A stretch of 64,000 nucleotides of DNA from Dendrolimus kikuchii (GCA_019925095.2 CM034406.1:9551388-9615387), one strand, 5' to 3'. Positions 45,160 through 56,611 are shown, numbered from the stretch's first letter. The notes: generated from the sequence alone by a model not told the origin. Numbers and translations are program-made.

Positions 45160-45660
45160 GTGTCAACTGAGAGAAAAGGCAGTAGCGAGCAACTTATCAA
45201 TATAAAGATTCATAGCTTAGATCATCGAAGCCGGGTTACCAGTCTATCGGTATTCTATCAGATTAATTTTGGAGAATGGACAGTTGAACTGTTCGACCTG
45301 ATTCCCCCTACATCATGTCATCTTCGGATGACAAAGCACTTTAGTCTACGTCAACGTTTACAGTGGAAACACCACCAGTGCGAAAGAAACGTTTTGTTTC
45401 CACGTTCCTACCACGTGCAGCAGACCTATGGAATGCACTGCCAGAGTCCATGTTTCTCGAAAGGTACAATCTAAGTATCTTTAAGTTTCGTGTGGCTACG
45501 TGAATACCTAAATCATAGTAATAATGAGGTCGAAGACGGAGCCCGCTTACCTAGATAATAATCTAGGTAAGCGTGCTCCGTCTTCGACCTCATTATTGTC
45601 TGAAGTTAGGCGTGATCGTGGTCAAACGCGAATCTATTTACATAAAAAAGACAGTCAGAT
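45160..45660 (+). pseudogene. LINE ORF2 C-terminus and 3' UTR, frameshifted, containing a palindrome
   Basis: Frame pieces: RVTSLSVFYQINFGEWTVEL, FDLIPP, then after a shift FLPRAADLWNALPESMFLERYNL, the C-terminal tail characteristic of a CR1/Jockey-type LINE family. The 3' UTR (GTGCTCCGTCTTCGACCTC, GTGATCGTGGTCAAACGCG) ends near CATAAAAAAG at about 45648. A palindrome at 45520-45597 interrupts the transition from coding sequence to UTR. 5'-truncated near 45160. Confidence 0.7.
45520..45597. repeat. Near-perfect palindrome, 37-bp arms, 4-nt spacer
   Basis: Left arm 45520-45556, spacer AATA, right arm 45561-45597, one mismatch. The right arm is contiguous with the LINE 3' UTR sense sequence; the left arm is its inverted copy. 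Confidence 0.95.
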
Positions 45661-45961
45661 TCTTGGGCTAGACTACGTGTAGCCTCTACCGGTTACATAC
45701 CAGGTCCGGATATAGATAAGTATACTGTATCGCGAGGAATATATTAGGTCACATACAACCAATGCCTTATGCGGTTGTTAAATGCGTATATTGGCAAAGC
45801 GTTTTATGTATTTCACAACATTAAAAGAAATTTCATGGATACTTTAAGTTCGGTACTTCTATTAAAAACCCGTAACAAAAGAGGTCTTAACTACATTATT
45901 TATTTTATAGAACATGAAAAAATATCTACGTTAACAACAAAATACTAAGAATCTTATATTC

Positions 45962-46231
45962 TTAATTTTCGTATCGTTTTCCAGTACTAGCAGTCGCAGC
46001 TATTACTGCTTGATAACATTCATCATAGCTGAGCTCTGTTCGGCAGACGAACACGGAATACCCCATATTGGAACACGCTTTTGTGCAGGATCCAGCTGAA
46101 TAGCCGCAGATGGCTGTTTTAGCGATGCCGGGCTTGGTGGGCTTCCCGACTCCGTGGGAGCGGAGGTGTTCAGCCCGGGAGCAGCGCGCTCGAGGAGTCT
46201 CCTCCTGTGTGGTTCGACCTCGACTCGACCG
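45962..46231 (-). CDS. Candidate terminal exon of a cysteine-rich protein
   Basis: I do not recognise this gene. On the minus strand an acceptor-like ctcctttgcag precedes 89 codons ending at a TAA, and AATAAA follows about 60 nt downstream (minus strand, near 45900). The C-terminal half has Cys spaced C-x6-C-x3-C-x8-C-x8-C (AICGYSAGSCTKACSNMGY, then VCRTELSYDECYQ), suggesting a disulfide-bonded secreted domain; the N-terminal half is Arg/Ser/Thr-rich. No signal peptide is present, so one would have to be on an upstream exon, not found. A Jockey-type LINE 3' UTR lies immediately upstream in the same orientation, so part of the frame may derive from the element. Alternative: chance frame in GC-rich repeat sequence. 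Confidence 0.35.
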   Translation of the reverse strand, partial: RSSRGRTTQEETPRARCSRAEHLRSHGVGKPTKPGIAKTAICGYSAGSCTKACSNMGYSVFVCRTELSYDECYQAVIAATASTGKRYEN

Positions 46232-46239
46232 CTGCAAAG

Positions 46240-47040
46240 GAGATGACTCCATTGAATTGCGCCTTTAAAGGCTGAACAAACTAAGCCAACAGACTGAAAT
46301 GATGCTAATGGAGACGAGTTAACAACTCCGTAGGCGCAGCCGATCCTAATCTACCTTCACTACCGCTTCGCAACGTGTTATAACTGATAGAGAAGAAGCA
46401 GCGGAAGAAACTCTTCAGCGACACGCTAATCTAGTCTTGTGTGGCTACTTTATGTCTGTAATGATAGGGTGTGATTGGCGGGTTTAACGTTGTGTGGATG
46501 GACCGGGGCCAGGGGCTCTCCGGCGTCTGTTTAGTCTGTAATGCCAGGCTAATGTTCTGAGCCTCCAAGGTTCATTATTGCAAGGAGTTGGGTGATTTTG
46601 TCTGGTTCGTCTTGAGGACATTGCGAAGACGACGTTTGCTCGTTGGAACGTTTGGTGTGGGTCTATAATTGACCATTTCCGTCACCAGAGGGTTCGGGTG
46701 ATGGGGTGCTCGGTCAAAGAAATTGAAAAAGAGGGAGATTAGGTAATTTTTAATGAAGGGAAGCTCCAGGTCGCGATGCAGGTCGACGTTCCGCATATAT
46801 AGCAGAGCGTAGACCGCAATACGCATGAATCTGTTCTGGATTTTTTTAAGTTTATAGATGATGAAATTGCTAGAATGGGCGAAGACCACACTCGCGTATG
46901 TCATGACGGGGCAGATGCAAGTTTTGTAGAGAGTCAGTATATTTCTAAGGCTCATCTTACACTTCTTACCCTCTTTACCCCGTATTAGGCGATTTCGCGT
47001 CCTTTGATATTGTCGAACCAACAACACCGTATTCTCATTT
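46240..47040 (-). pseudogene. Jockey-type LINE ORF2 C-terminus plus 3' UTR, 5'-truncated
   Basis: The minus strand from about 47027 reads RQYQRTRNRLIRG, KMSLRNILTLYKTCICPVMTY, ASVVFAHSS, RFMRIAVYALLYMRNVDLHRDL, FFDRAPHHPNPLV and SKRRLRNVLKTNQT, with stop near 46575: the post-RT region of Jockey-clade ORF2. The frame is open over 150 codons. About 320 bp of 3' UTR follow and match 40.9-41.2 kb. RT catalytic motifs and endonuclease are absent. Confidence 0.85.
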
Positions 47041-47794
47041 TAGCAATCCTATAACCTAAAACCTATTACAAAGGTTATAAAAAATACTAAAAAGAATTAT
47101 CAAGTACCTAACAATATAATTACTACCATATAAATACGATCTAGTTTTTATTAAGATAAAACACATCACTTACTCAATAAATCAAATGTAGATATCTTAA
47201 GAAAACAAAAGTACCTTCAAGTTACGATTTTCACGGTATATACATAACTTCGTTTATTAAATATTTCCATATAATCTATCGCGGTTATAATACACATGAC
47301 AACTTTCTTTTGATGCGCCAAGTACATTATTTCTCTCCACGCATCAGAAAGTTTTCCATGGGTAAATATTACCTCACAACGCAGTGAACGTGTTAAGCAA
47401 AAGATGCAACGTAACAAACTGTGTGTGAGTGGCACTCATCTAGTTAAAAGCTACGAGTTTCTCCCATTAATCCTATATTGTGCTCCTCGTCGTATTCACA
47501 ACACGCTTCGTAGTAGCTTTGTGAAATGACTTTACGTGTATGTTTCATTTCAATGTCTAAAGGCTTTTAGATATCACCTTGAACTGTAATCCCTTTGTAT
47601 TCCGTAGCCTTTGAAAAGCGTATAAATACTATAAAGTTATAAGTGTCTTGATTGTACATCCGCATTTCATTTATACACCTATATAAATGTGAAAATTAAT
47701 GTATTTCGAGTGCTTTTATGATAATTTATTTCCTTCTCAAGGCATTATAGTAATGTGAAACGATTTTCATAAAAATATATAGGATTTTTTATGT
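47041..47794. other. AT-rich, nothing recognised
   Basis: No coding or element features supported. Confidence 0.5.
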
Positions 47795-47865
47795 AAGTAT
47801 GGCAGATAGGCTAATGGGCCCACTGATCGAAAGTGGTTACCGTCACCGATACACATTAGTAAGTT
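47795..47865 (-). mobile_element. Old Bm1-like SINE tail
   Basis: GGCAGATAGGCTAATGGGCC, then CGAAAGTGGTTACCGTCACC and a decayed end: the shared SINE tail in reverse orientation. Confidence 0.5.
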
Positions 47866-47960
47866 TTGTATTATGTATTCTAAAGTACAAATTACCAAAG
47901 GTTAATAATTATTACGGGCTATAGACCAGGAGATGGGTATGTCCTAAGGTATATAATTAA

Positions 47961-48236
47961 TTTTTTACTGCATGAGTTCAGCAGACAGGCAGACGGCCCA
48001 CCTGATGGAAAGTGTGGACAACGTTTAAGTACATTGCAACACCAAAGGTGCACAAATGCACTGTTGCTCTCTTAAAGGATACTGGAACCTGGCCGCTGAT
48101 GCCGGAACACAACTCAAGGTTGTTATGTCGGCATACTCTAGACCAGAGGTTGTTGCCATCCAGACGGGTAACCCTACAACCTGGCTGTGGGTTGTTTTGT
48201 CGGAAATTGTATTCTTTCTCCGTTCCTGCACGGATT
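47961..48236 (-). mobile_element. SINE, S1 family, nearly full length with internal deletions
   Basis: From TTTTTTACTGCATGAGTTCAGC to CTCCGTTCCTGCACGGATT. Compared with 44631-44940 it lacks the stretch around GTCGCCTCTTACGACAGG and has a rearranged region near 48011-48040. Confidence 0.75.
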
Positions 48237-48459
48237 AAATAACTAAAATATCTTCATTATTTTTTGAGTCTTCTTTAACAATACCCTACACGAGTATACG
48301 ACGTACATATACTGAAATTATTTCCAGGAAATCCTGAGAAAACGTGATCTGACATACTTAGACAGCGGACAAAGGGAGGGACCTGACGTTTATATATAAC
48401 AGTTCCATTTTCACCGAAATAACTAAGCAGCCGCCAGAGAATCAAAGTAATTCCGAGGA

Positions 48460-48565
48460 TGCTTCTCAATAAATATGGACAACTCAATGATCGACCCCAA
48501 ATACGCAGACCAGAGTAAATAACAGAGAACTGAAGCCGAGACCTATGTTCTAGTAAAGTACCTAG
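48460..48565 (-). mobile_element. tRNA-SINE body fragment (second type)
   Basis: TGATCGACCCCAAATACGCAGACC and GAGTAAATAACAGAG match, in reverse, the body of 29340-29560. Confidence 0.5.
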
Positions 48566-48810
48566 ACGAGTCAGTACACAGGCTGCAAAAAAACTAAATT
48601 ACGTTATAAACAAGATTAAAAACGATTGATGCGGTTTAGTCTGCAGCGCTGTACTGAGCAGTTTACTAAAAAAGGTGTCAGAATGACCTCGCTGAATATA
48701 AATGACTAACTGAACCGTGCCCACTTCGCTGGACGTTATTAATACATATATACATATATATATGTATATATACATGTGTGTATGTATATATATGTATGTG
48801 TATGTGTGTG
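48566..48810. other. AT-rich sequence with TA/TATG microsatellite
   Basis: About 48742-48808 is alternating TATATACATA/TGTG sequence that yields spurious Tyr/Ile/His frames. Confidence 0.7.
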
Positions 48811-48995
48811 TTTTAGCAGAAGGTGATGTCAGGAGCCTTAAGAACAGACGAGCGTGCATGACAAGAGTTATGAATGTCAAAGAAGCAAGTGAGGTGTGTA
48901 AGAATAAGCCTAAATAGCGCTCTGTTGTTCGTGCCTACCCCGCAAGGGAACTGGCGTGAAGTTATGTAATGTATGTGTGTTTGTGTATATATATA
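48811..48995 (+). mobile_element. LINE 3' end with ATGT tail
   Basis: Codes ORF2 C-terminal remnants NRRACMTRVMNVKEASEVCKN, then a stop and CCCCGCAAGGGAACTGGCGT with a GTTATGTAATGTATGTGTG tail. Same family as 50676-51010 and 55785-55899. Confidence 0.7.
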
Positions 48996-50124
48996 TATTT
49001 ACTTTCTACAAACAAACCTACAGACTACGTCTTTATAATATTAGTATAGATAAATCTCTAAGGCTCGATTGACCATCAGATAAGTGTTATTCATAGAATA
49101 AATTATAACCTGACTGACGTGAAAAAAGTCAACTGTTTCATTCACGCAGCCGTAATTTGCAATTTATTCATGTTGTATTTTATTCGAGAGAAAACTTTAT
49201 CTGATGATTGAAAAATCGACCCTACGTGAAATAAGCTCATTAATTGATTTCGAAATCGAATCAGCAATCCTCGTTAAATGCTCACCCATTACGAAATAAA
49301 ATTACTGTCCCTGAAAACAGGCAATAAAGGACTTGTCTGGAACGTTCTTAACAATAAAATCCGCATTTGGTTCGAGCTCTTTATAAATTATTCAAGCAGT
49401 CAATTAATAGACCAATTATCAATTCTATTAAGGGCTTTGATCACGTTATTTGAATGAAAGGCTTTGAGCTTCTTTATCAATGTTGCTAAATTAAATACAT
49501 AAATCTATATGTGTATACTTTTTATTTCACGAATAAACGGCTAAGTAGATCTTAATGAAATTTGGTAAGTAGATAGACTGTATCCTGGAGAACGACATAG
49601 ATAGACTACCTTTTGTCACAAAAAACAATCTTAAAGCTAAATATAATTCCTCAAATTAGATATATGAAAATTCACATTTAGGCTTTAATTAAGAAATACG
49701 TGTTTCTGCGTTTTTACAATATCATCCCTGAAACTAGTTAAGTACTGGATTAAAATTATAAGATGTATTTGAGATTATGCATTCCTTACATACCTATACA
49801 ATATTTATGTATATAGGAAACAACACATTTGAACATACAATGTAAAAAAGTAAAAAGTTTGCATAATACTTATAAATGTATAGAAACAGCAATCTGAAAT
49901 CTACGAGGCACATGTCGTTGTTCGTAACACAAAATCGATAGGTACCCAACACAACACACATACGTAATGTACAACTTTGTGCTCTTTACAATGAACCGAT
50001 ACGTTTTTGTTGAACTTACACGTTATTATATTTAATCTGTAGTATACTTATACTATATATATTGTATACTAACCTTAAGGCTCATTCGTGTAGATAAAGT
50101 CTAGTTAATAACTTTATATTATAT
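48996..50124. other. AT-rich, nothing firm
   Basis: Near 49025-49052, TCTTTATAATATTAGTATAGA looks like a Helitron 5' start on the minus strand, without a matching 3' end. No genes seen. Confidence 0.45.
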
Positions 50125-50627
50125 TGTTACGAGTTTAGCGGGACTCGAATTAAAATACCGTTGGAATTATTATAGAGTTTATTAGAACTATACAAACACG
50201 TATAACACAGGTACAAATATAACCGAACGCAATAAGTTCAGACGTAATGCAGAAGATCATAATTCAAATACACGCGCAAAGTCCGTCACTAATTAGATTA
50301 ACGAATGTACACAAGCATTACTTCGCTTGTGGTTATCGCTCGATTGCCTCATCTCTCCATTGGGGCATTGCTTTATACTGCACAGATGCAATATGTCTGC
50401 CGCGTGGACCGAATTTCTTAGCACCAGTTTGTACTTTTAAATCCGAGACACCTGGCAGTGATCATAATACAACATTAGGCCGTAAAAGATTACAATACAC
50501 AATGGGCTGTTTTTTTAATCACAAAATTGAGACACAAAGTAAACAAAAGAAGTCCAAATGCCGAAAAGGTAATAAAATGTGTTTCTGCAGGTATGAATCT
50601 GTCTTCGTCGGCACCTAGATCGTAACA
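50125..50627 (-). mobile_element. Solo LTR, same family as 34166-34634, opposite orientation
   Basis: Begins TGTTACGAGTT and ends AGATCGTAACA, 503 bp, with ATAT flanking both sides (50121-50124, 50628-50631). Its reverse complement aligns with the 34.2-kb copy (for example ATCTAGGTGCCGACGAAGAC against CCTAGGTGCCGACAAAGAC). The poly-A signal lies on the minus strand (gttctAATAAActc). An open frame of 123 codons across it is not a gene. Confidence 0.88.
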
Positions 50628-50675
50628 ATATCATCACTATTATTTCATTAGGAGTTGACTTTTTAGAATCGCTAA

Positions 50676-51010
50676 ACTACATACATACATACATACATAA
50701 CTTCACGCCAGTTCCCTTGCGAGGTAGGCACGAACAACAGAGCGCCATTCAGGGTTATTCTTACACACCTCACTTGCTTCTTTGACATTCATAGCTCTTG
50801 TCATGCACGCTCGTCTGTTCTTAGGGCTCCTGATATCAACTTCTGCTAGTACACGATCAATTTGATCATGGAAGGTGTGTCGTGGCCTTCCACGACTTCT
50901 GCATCCATCCACTTTTGCATTGTATATCTGTTTAGTCATTCTTTCATCATGCATTCCACATGCCCGAATCACCGGAGCATTCTTTTCCTTACCTTCACCC
51001 CGACACTCTC
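50676..51010 (-). mobile_element. LINE 3' end (ATGT-tailed family), best-preserved copy
   Basis: The minus strand reads QIYNAKVDGCRSRGRPRHTF, HDQIDRVLAEVDIRSPKNRR, ACMTRAMNVKEASEVCKN, EWRSVVRAYLARELA then stop, followed by (ATGT)n at 50681-50698. One frameshift near 50970. It supplies the reference for the stubs at 9243, 48811 and 55785. Confidence 0.78.
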
Positions 51011-51640
51011 TTATCGCTGAACTAAATTATAATAAAACTAAATTAACTTATTAAGAGGACCAAATCAGCGTTTTAGTTACTAACATAAATTGGTTTTTTT
51101 TATTATTATTAACAACTCTACGGACTCGAGTTCCATACCCTTTTTTTACAACTTAATTTCTAGATTTAATTTTTTGAATTTATCACGCTTATTATTTATT
51201 TTGGTTCTTGTGTGTGACATTAATTTATTGATTTTTGTGTTGAGGTGTATGTATCTTACGAATAACTTATTATATTAATATATTCTAGTTTTAATACTAA
51301 ACTTATACTAGTGTAGAGTGTATCTGTTACATGCTGGTTTTGTGAGGAAGTGCATGTGCAGTGTGGGCCTTATATCTGTACTTATATATACCTATTGTCC
51401 TATCTAGTGCCATGTGTGTTGTTTTTTCTTTTCTGTGCCTGGGTTATTAATTTTTAGGCTCTTTGTGTGTCTTGGTTTGTTTGTGACATCAATTAGTTTG
51501 TAAGTATTGGGTACCTATTCGCCTTCGCTGGAATGTTCACTTACTCTCTTTTATACAACGTCTTTTTAGACTCTCATACCTTATTTAATTATTTAAAGAA
51601 ACGTTTTGATTTCCTACATCTTTCTCATTTCCGTTAATTG
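51011..51640. other. AT-rich, nothing recognised
   Basis: Possibly upstream decayed LINE sequence; no readable frame. Confidence 0.4.
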
Positions 51641-52080
51641 CGCTCTAGTAATATCCTCTCCTTAATGACACCTGTACACATTTTCCTTCGTTCATAACTC
51701 CTTCACGGTAAGGCTGTCCGTTTATGGAACTCACTGCCAATCAACATCAGACTAGCTAAGTCAGTATCTTGTTATAAAATCATGTTTGCTAATTATTTTT
51801 GGTCCTTTCAGTTATAATAATATTGATTGTTCTATATGTATTATGATATGTAATTTCTTTGTATGGTTTATTATATAAAGTATTTTATTTATTTTGAATA
51901 TTTTATATTATTTACTATCTACACTGCGATTGCCATGTTTTAATATTTTTCTTAGTTTAGAGAGTTGCCTGGAAGAGATCGCTTTAAGCGATAAGGCCGC
52001 CCTTTGTTCAACATCTAGTACCTAGTTTTTAAGAAGGTTGTTTTAGTTTTTGCTGAATAATTAAGTGTTTGCATTCATTC
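51641..52080 (+). mobile_element. LINE 3' end with GAAGAGATCGCTT tail
   Basis: At about 51712 a frame reads AVRLWNSLPINIRLAKSVSC, YKIMFANYFWSFQL then stop, the C-terminus of a CR1/Jockey-type ORF2. The 3' UTR TTGCCTGGAAGAGATCGCTTTAAGCGATAAGG matches 28985-29155 (quoted in part). The next element starts soon after. Confidence 0.65.
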
Positions 52081-52388
52081 ATAGATATACAAGAGAATAA
52101 TACTACTAATACGACTCATTCGTCCGTGAGCTCGAACAGTGTTGGACGTGCACTTCTTTACTTTTGTTTTATAAATACCTACATCAAATAATTAGTGTGT
52201 CTGATTGCTATTAAGTATTTATCTCATTCTAAAAAGCAAATCAAGTTAATTCACGCGAGTCAACAACACTAACTTTTTGTTCTTATTGTGTTCATTTCAA
52301 ATTTAAACTATAGAACGTTTGTGCGTATCACACGATAATTATAGTATATTTGTACTACAAGTCAATACCCATTAGCGCTCTTTCCGCC

Positions 52389-53329
52389 ATGGTTGAGTAT
52401 AGTACCCCTACAAAGAGCGAAGGTTCTGACTCTCAGCCGGATTTATCAGTGTTTGATGACGATATATCATCTAACATTACATATAGAAAAGGAAAACAAT
52501 ACGATCAACATTTCCTACAGGTAATGCAGGATTTTCAAAAACAAATATCTGAATCAATTAAACTTACGCTTGATAAACAAAGCGAATTTCTGAAGAGTGC
52601 TCTAGACTCACTACATGATGACCTAGGAATTGTGAAAAAAGATTTGTGTGATATGAAGGTAAACTTTCAAAATTTATCTCTAGAACAAATATCACAAAGA
52701 AAGATATCTCTAATTTGAAATGTTCTGTAGAAACAAATAACCATAAGGTCGAATCAATGTCGAAGGAAGTTATTGAATTAAAATCGACTATCAATACTTT
52801 ATCCAAAGAACTTTGTATAAAAGATCAACAGGCCAGATATAATAACATTGAAATTTGCGGAATACCGGTTTTAAAAGGAGAAAACTTAAATAACATACTA
52901 CATAATATATCCAGGAAAATCGGTTTTCCATTGGTGCCAACAGATATCGATTATATACATCGTGTGCGTCGTTTCCGTAATAACGCCTCATCTGTCAATG
53001 GTGGTGCCTCCCAGGACTCGTCCTTGTTCCCAAATATCATTGTGAGACTGACGCAAAGAAACCGAAAGAAGGATATGTTGGCAGCAGTGCGCGCGCGACG
53101 CGGTTTAACCACGGCCGACGCAGGGTTGGACGGGCCCGCCAAGCCCATTTTCATCAGCGACCATCTTACTCCATACTACAAGCTACTACACAAAAAAACT
53201 CGTCAAGCGGTTAAAGATAATAATTATAAATACATTTGGCTTTCAGAGTGTAAAATTTTAGTACGCAAAAATGACACGTCTAAAGTGATCCTTATCTCAA
53301 ATGATAACGATTTGCAAAAAATTAAATGA
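52389..53329 (+). pseudogene. LINE ORF1: coiled coil plus FP25K-like C-terminal domain, frameshifted
   Basis: The first ATG in good context (cgccATGG) is at 52389. Residues 1-109 run to a stop at 52718. A one-base shift between about 52660 and 52690 moves into the frame ending 53329. The N-part is acidic/Ser-rich, then Lys/Glu/Leu heptad-like sequence predicts a coiled coil (for example KQISESIKLTLDKQSEFLKS). The C-part reads ARYNNIEICGIP, DIDYIHRVRRF, IIVRLTQRNRKKDML and YKYIWLSECKILVRKNDTSK. This is the RNA-binding ORF1 fold of many insect CR1-type LINEs that is also recognised in baculovirus FP (few polyhedra) proteins; the relationship is established for the family, and this copy is a retrotransposon gene. 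A single shift from being intact. Confidence 0.78.
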
Positions 53330-53656
53330 CTTTCTCTTCCTTTATTCTATAGGATCGATGCACTTTTGTTGTCGTCTCGTTTACTAATCAAAAGAAACTT
53401 TCATACTTTAATATTTCATTCTAAATCTGTAATTAAATTCTCAGTCTATTGTAAGTGGCTGGCTCTAACTGTAACAAATATTTCAATAAGCTTTAATCTA
53501 TTAACGTTCAAAAAGATAAAATTAAATCTTTTATCGCAAAATGTCGGTATTACAAAATTATTCTTTTGTATTGAATATAGCACCGAGCGGCCCCGGGTTA
53601 CACTGTTACTTATTATATACCTTTTTGTTACCGTTCTTATTTATGTATAATTATGT

Positions 53657-54540
53657 ATGTTGGTGCAACACAATCAATTACAATATACTACGATCAGTTT
53701 AACATTCGATAACCATAATCTTTCTATTTACTATCAAAACGTGAGGGGCTTACGAACAAAGTCGCATGCATTTTTGGAAAGTGTTTTAAATCATGACTTT
53801 GACGTAATTTGTATAACCGAAACATGGCTAAATGACAATTTTTCTGATTCCGAGTTTTTAGACAGTCGTTATGAACTATATAGATGCGATCGCTAGTCAT
53901 CTTCGTGTGGCTTTGAGCGGGGTGGAGGGGTGATGATAGCACTGCGGCGCGAACTGTGTCCGTGGCACCGCCATGACATGCGTTCGTCGCCCCTGACTGA
54001 GGAAGTGTGGGTTTCAGTGCCTATACGTACTAAGAACGTTTTGAATAGATCATCGCGGCCTAACTTTTTACATATTATATGTACATATATACCTCACGGT
54101 AGTAACCACGAGTCGCAAATCAATCTTTTTATGACACAGTTAGTGAATTCATGACTAATAATTCTAACGACATTTACTTGGTGCTGGGTGACTTTAATCT
54201 TACACACACATCGTGGACGTATAACACAACCACCAGCTCTATGGACATAGTAACTAATGACAATAATTTAGCCTGTCTTACCGCCCATTTTATGAACTTT
54301 AATATGCTATCCCAATACAATGATCAGTACAATGTAAATGGTAGATTTTTAGACTTAATTTTTAGCAATGAGTATTGTTACGTTACTTCCTGCGAGAATC
54401 CTTTTGTACCGTTAGATCCACACCACAAATCGTTAGATATTAATTTGAAATTAAATATCATGCCCTTTTTAAGAACACCAAATGTTCTGAAAAGGCAGTT
54501 CCACAGAGCAGACTTTCGAATCGATTAAATCAGGTCTTAG
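53657..54540 (+). pseudogene. CR1-like ORF2, endonuclease domain (with stops)
   Basis: ATG at 53657. Motifs in order: SIYYQNVRGLRTK (first APE block), DVICITETWLND (catalytic Glu), a TAG at 53894, GGGVMIALRRE, IICTYIPHG, a stop at 54152, VLGDFNLTHTSW (catalytic Asp/Asn block) and RFLDLIFSN. The terminal SDH motif is altered (LDPHHKSLDI). Three stops across about 290 codons mark it as dead. APE-type endonucleases nick target DNA for target-primed reverse transcription. Confidence 0.82.
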
Positions 54541-55784
54541 ATCCGTTGACTGGAATACGGTCCTCAAACTCGACCCCGACATTGATTCTATGTTAGATGT
54601 TTTTTATGATGAACTTAATAATTTAATCACTAAACATGTTCCGACTATTAATATTAGAACAAAATAGAAATATCCGCCATAGTATACAAGACTTCTTATA
54701 AAAATATCTAATGAAAAACGTAAGTATCATAGCATGTGGAAAAAATATGGCAATTTAGAAGATTACAATAAATTTTCATTATTAAGAAAACGGTTTAACA
54801 AAGAGTCAAAAACATGTTACAAATTTTTTATAGATATCTCTGAAGATAATATTAAATATAACCCTAAATTATTTTGGTCTTTTGTTAAATCGAAAACTAC
54901 CACTTATGATATTCCAGAGAAAATGCTCTATAAAGGTAGAATTATCTCTAATGGGGAAGATATATGTAATTCGTTTAATCATTACTTTCACTCTGTATTT
55001 ATTAGTCCCGATAATCATAGTCCAGATTCAAACTTAAGCACTAATATTAATATTCCTGACATTCTCGATATAAATTCTATAAATCTAGACTCGGATACTG
55101 TTTTTGATGAATTAAAATTTTTTAATATAAATAAAGGTGCAGGATCCGAAAATATTCACCCAATAATAATCTCCAAGTGTGCCAAAGAACTTGTTTTACC
55201 GATAACTATAATTTTTTGCACATCACTGCGTATAGGAGTATTTCCGAGTAGATGGAAAACATCTCTAATAACCCCCATCCCAAAAAACAAAAACAAAAAT
55301 GTTATTACAGAATATAGGCCAATCTCAAAACTATGCGCTTTTGGTAAAATTTTAGAAAAAATTGTAACATCACAAATTACGGTAACTGTCCGCAATTATA
55401 TCTCACCTCACCAGCATGGTTTCTTTAAAAATCGTAGTGTGGATACAAACATGATTACTTTTACTGATCATTTAGCTCATGCAATGGATAGTAACTTGCA
55501 GATAGATGTAGTGTACACCGACTTTTCCAAGGCCTTTGATAAAATAAACCACGACTTGCTTATTGAGAAACTTGCAAGGGCCGGTGTGCATGGTTGTCTC
55601 CTGAGATGGATCCAGTCGTACATTAAAAATAGAAGTCAGGCTGTTTGTGTAAAGGGGTATTGTTCTCAATTTCTACCTGTGTCCTCTGGTGTGCCACAAG
55701 GCTCGCATCTAGGGCCTTTATTATTTAATATCTATATAAATGATATCGGCAACGCCTTTATTTATAGCAGTCATTTATTATACG

Positions 55785-55899
55785 ACAAGAGTTATGAATG
55801 TCAAACAAGCAAGTGAGGTGTGTAAGAATGGGCCTAAATGGCGCTCTGTTGTTCGTGCCTACCCCGCAAGGGAACTGGCGTGAAGTTATGTATGTATGT
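55785..55899 (+). mobile_element. 115-bp LINE 3' end inserted in RT catalytic motif, 12-bp TSD
   Basis: Flanked by perfect ATTTATTATACG at 55773-55784 and 55900-55911. It reads ACAAGAGTTATGAATGTCAA...GGGAACTGGCGTGAAG and ends (TATG)n, matching 48850-48970 and the minus copy at 50676. Confidence 0.95.
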
Positions 55900-56611
55900 A
55901 TTTATTATACGCTGATGACACTAAAATATACAAAGTCATAAAGTCTATCGATGATTGTGTGAAACTTCAAACAGATTTATTCAATTTATTAAATTTTTCC
56001 AAAAAAAAAACAGTTATTTTTAAATCTTGATAAATGTCATGTTATAACTTATATGCGTAAAACTAATCCTATAACTTATAATTACACCTTAGATAGTACA
56101 GTGCTAAAGAGAGTCACACATATTCGTTACCTTGGTATAATTATGGATTCGAGTTTATCTTTTACCATGCATGTTGACCACATAGTAAACAGCGCTTTCC
56201 GAAGATTAGGATTTATCCTTAGAATAAGCCAACCGTTTACAAAATTAATCACTCACAAAATTTTATATTTCTCGTTTGTACGGTCCATTCTAGATTTCTG
56301 TAGTATGGTGTGGAATCCTTGTTATTCTGTACACATAAATAGAATTGAGAAAGTTCAGAAAAAATTCCTTAAATCACTAAATTTCCTTAACCGTATTGAT
56401 AATGAGCTCTATGACGCATCTTTGAATAGATACAAATTATTAAGTCTCTGCAAGAGACGTAAAATGTTTGATACATTATTTTTATATAAAATTCTAAATT
56501 CATTAGTTGACTCTCCAGAACTGTTGTCAAAAATTCATTTTTCTGTAAATGTTCGGCTACCCGTGCGCCCCACTCGTAAACTACCTCTTTTTACTCCCCC
56601 TCGAGAAGAAG

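Noticed and set aside
48717..48880. Tyr/Ile/Cys-rich open frames
   Set aside because: Translation of a TATATACATG-type microsatellite.
50247..50618. 123-codon open frame
   Set aside because: Lies wholly inside a solo LTR; no domain.
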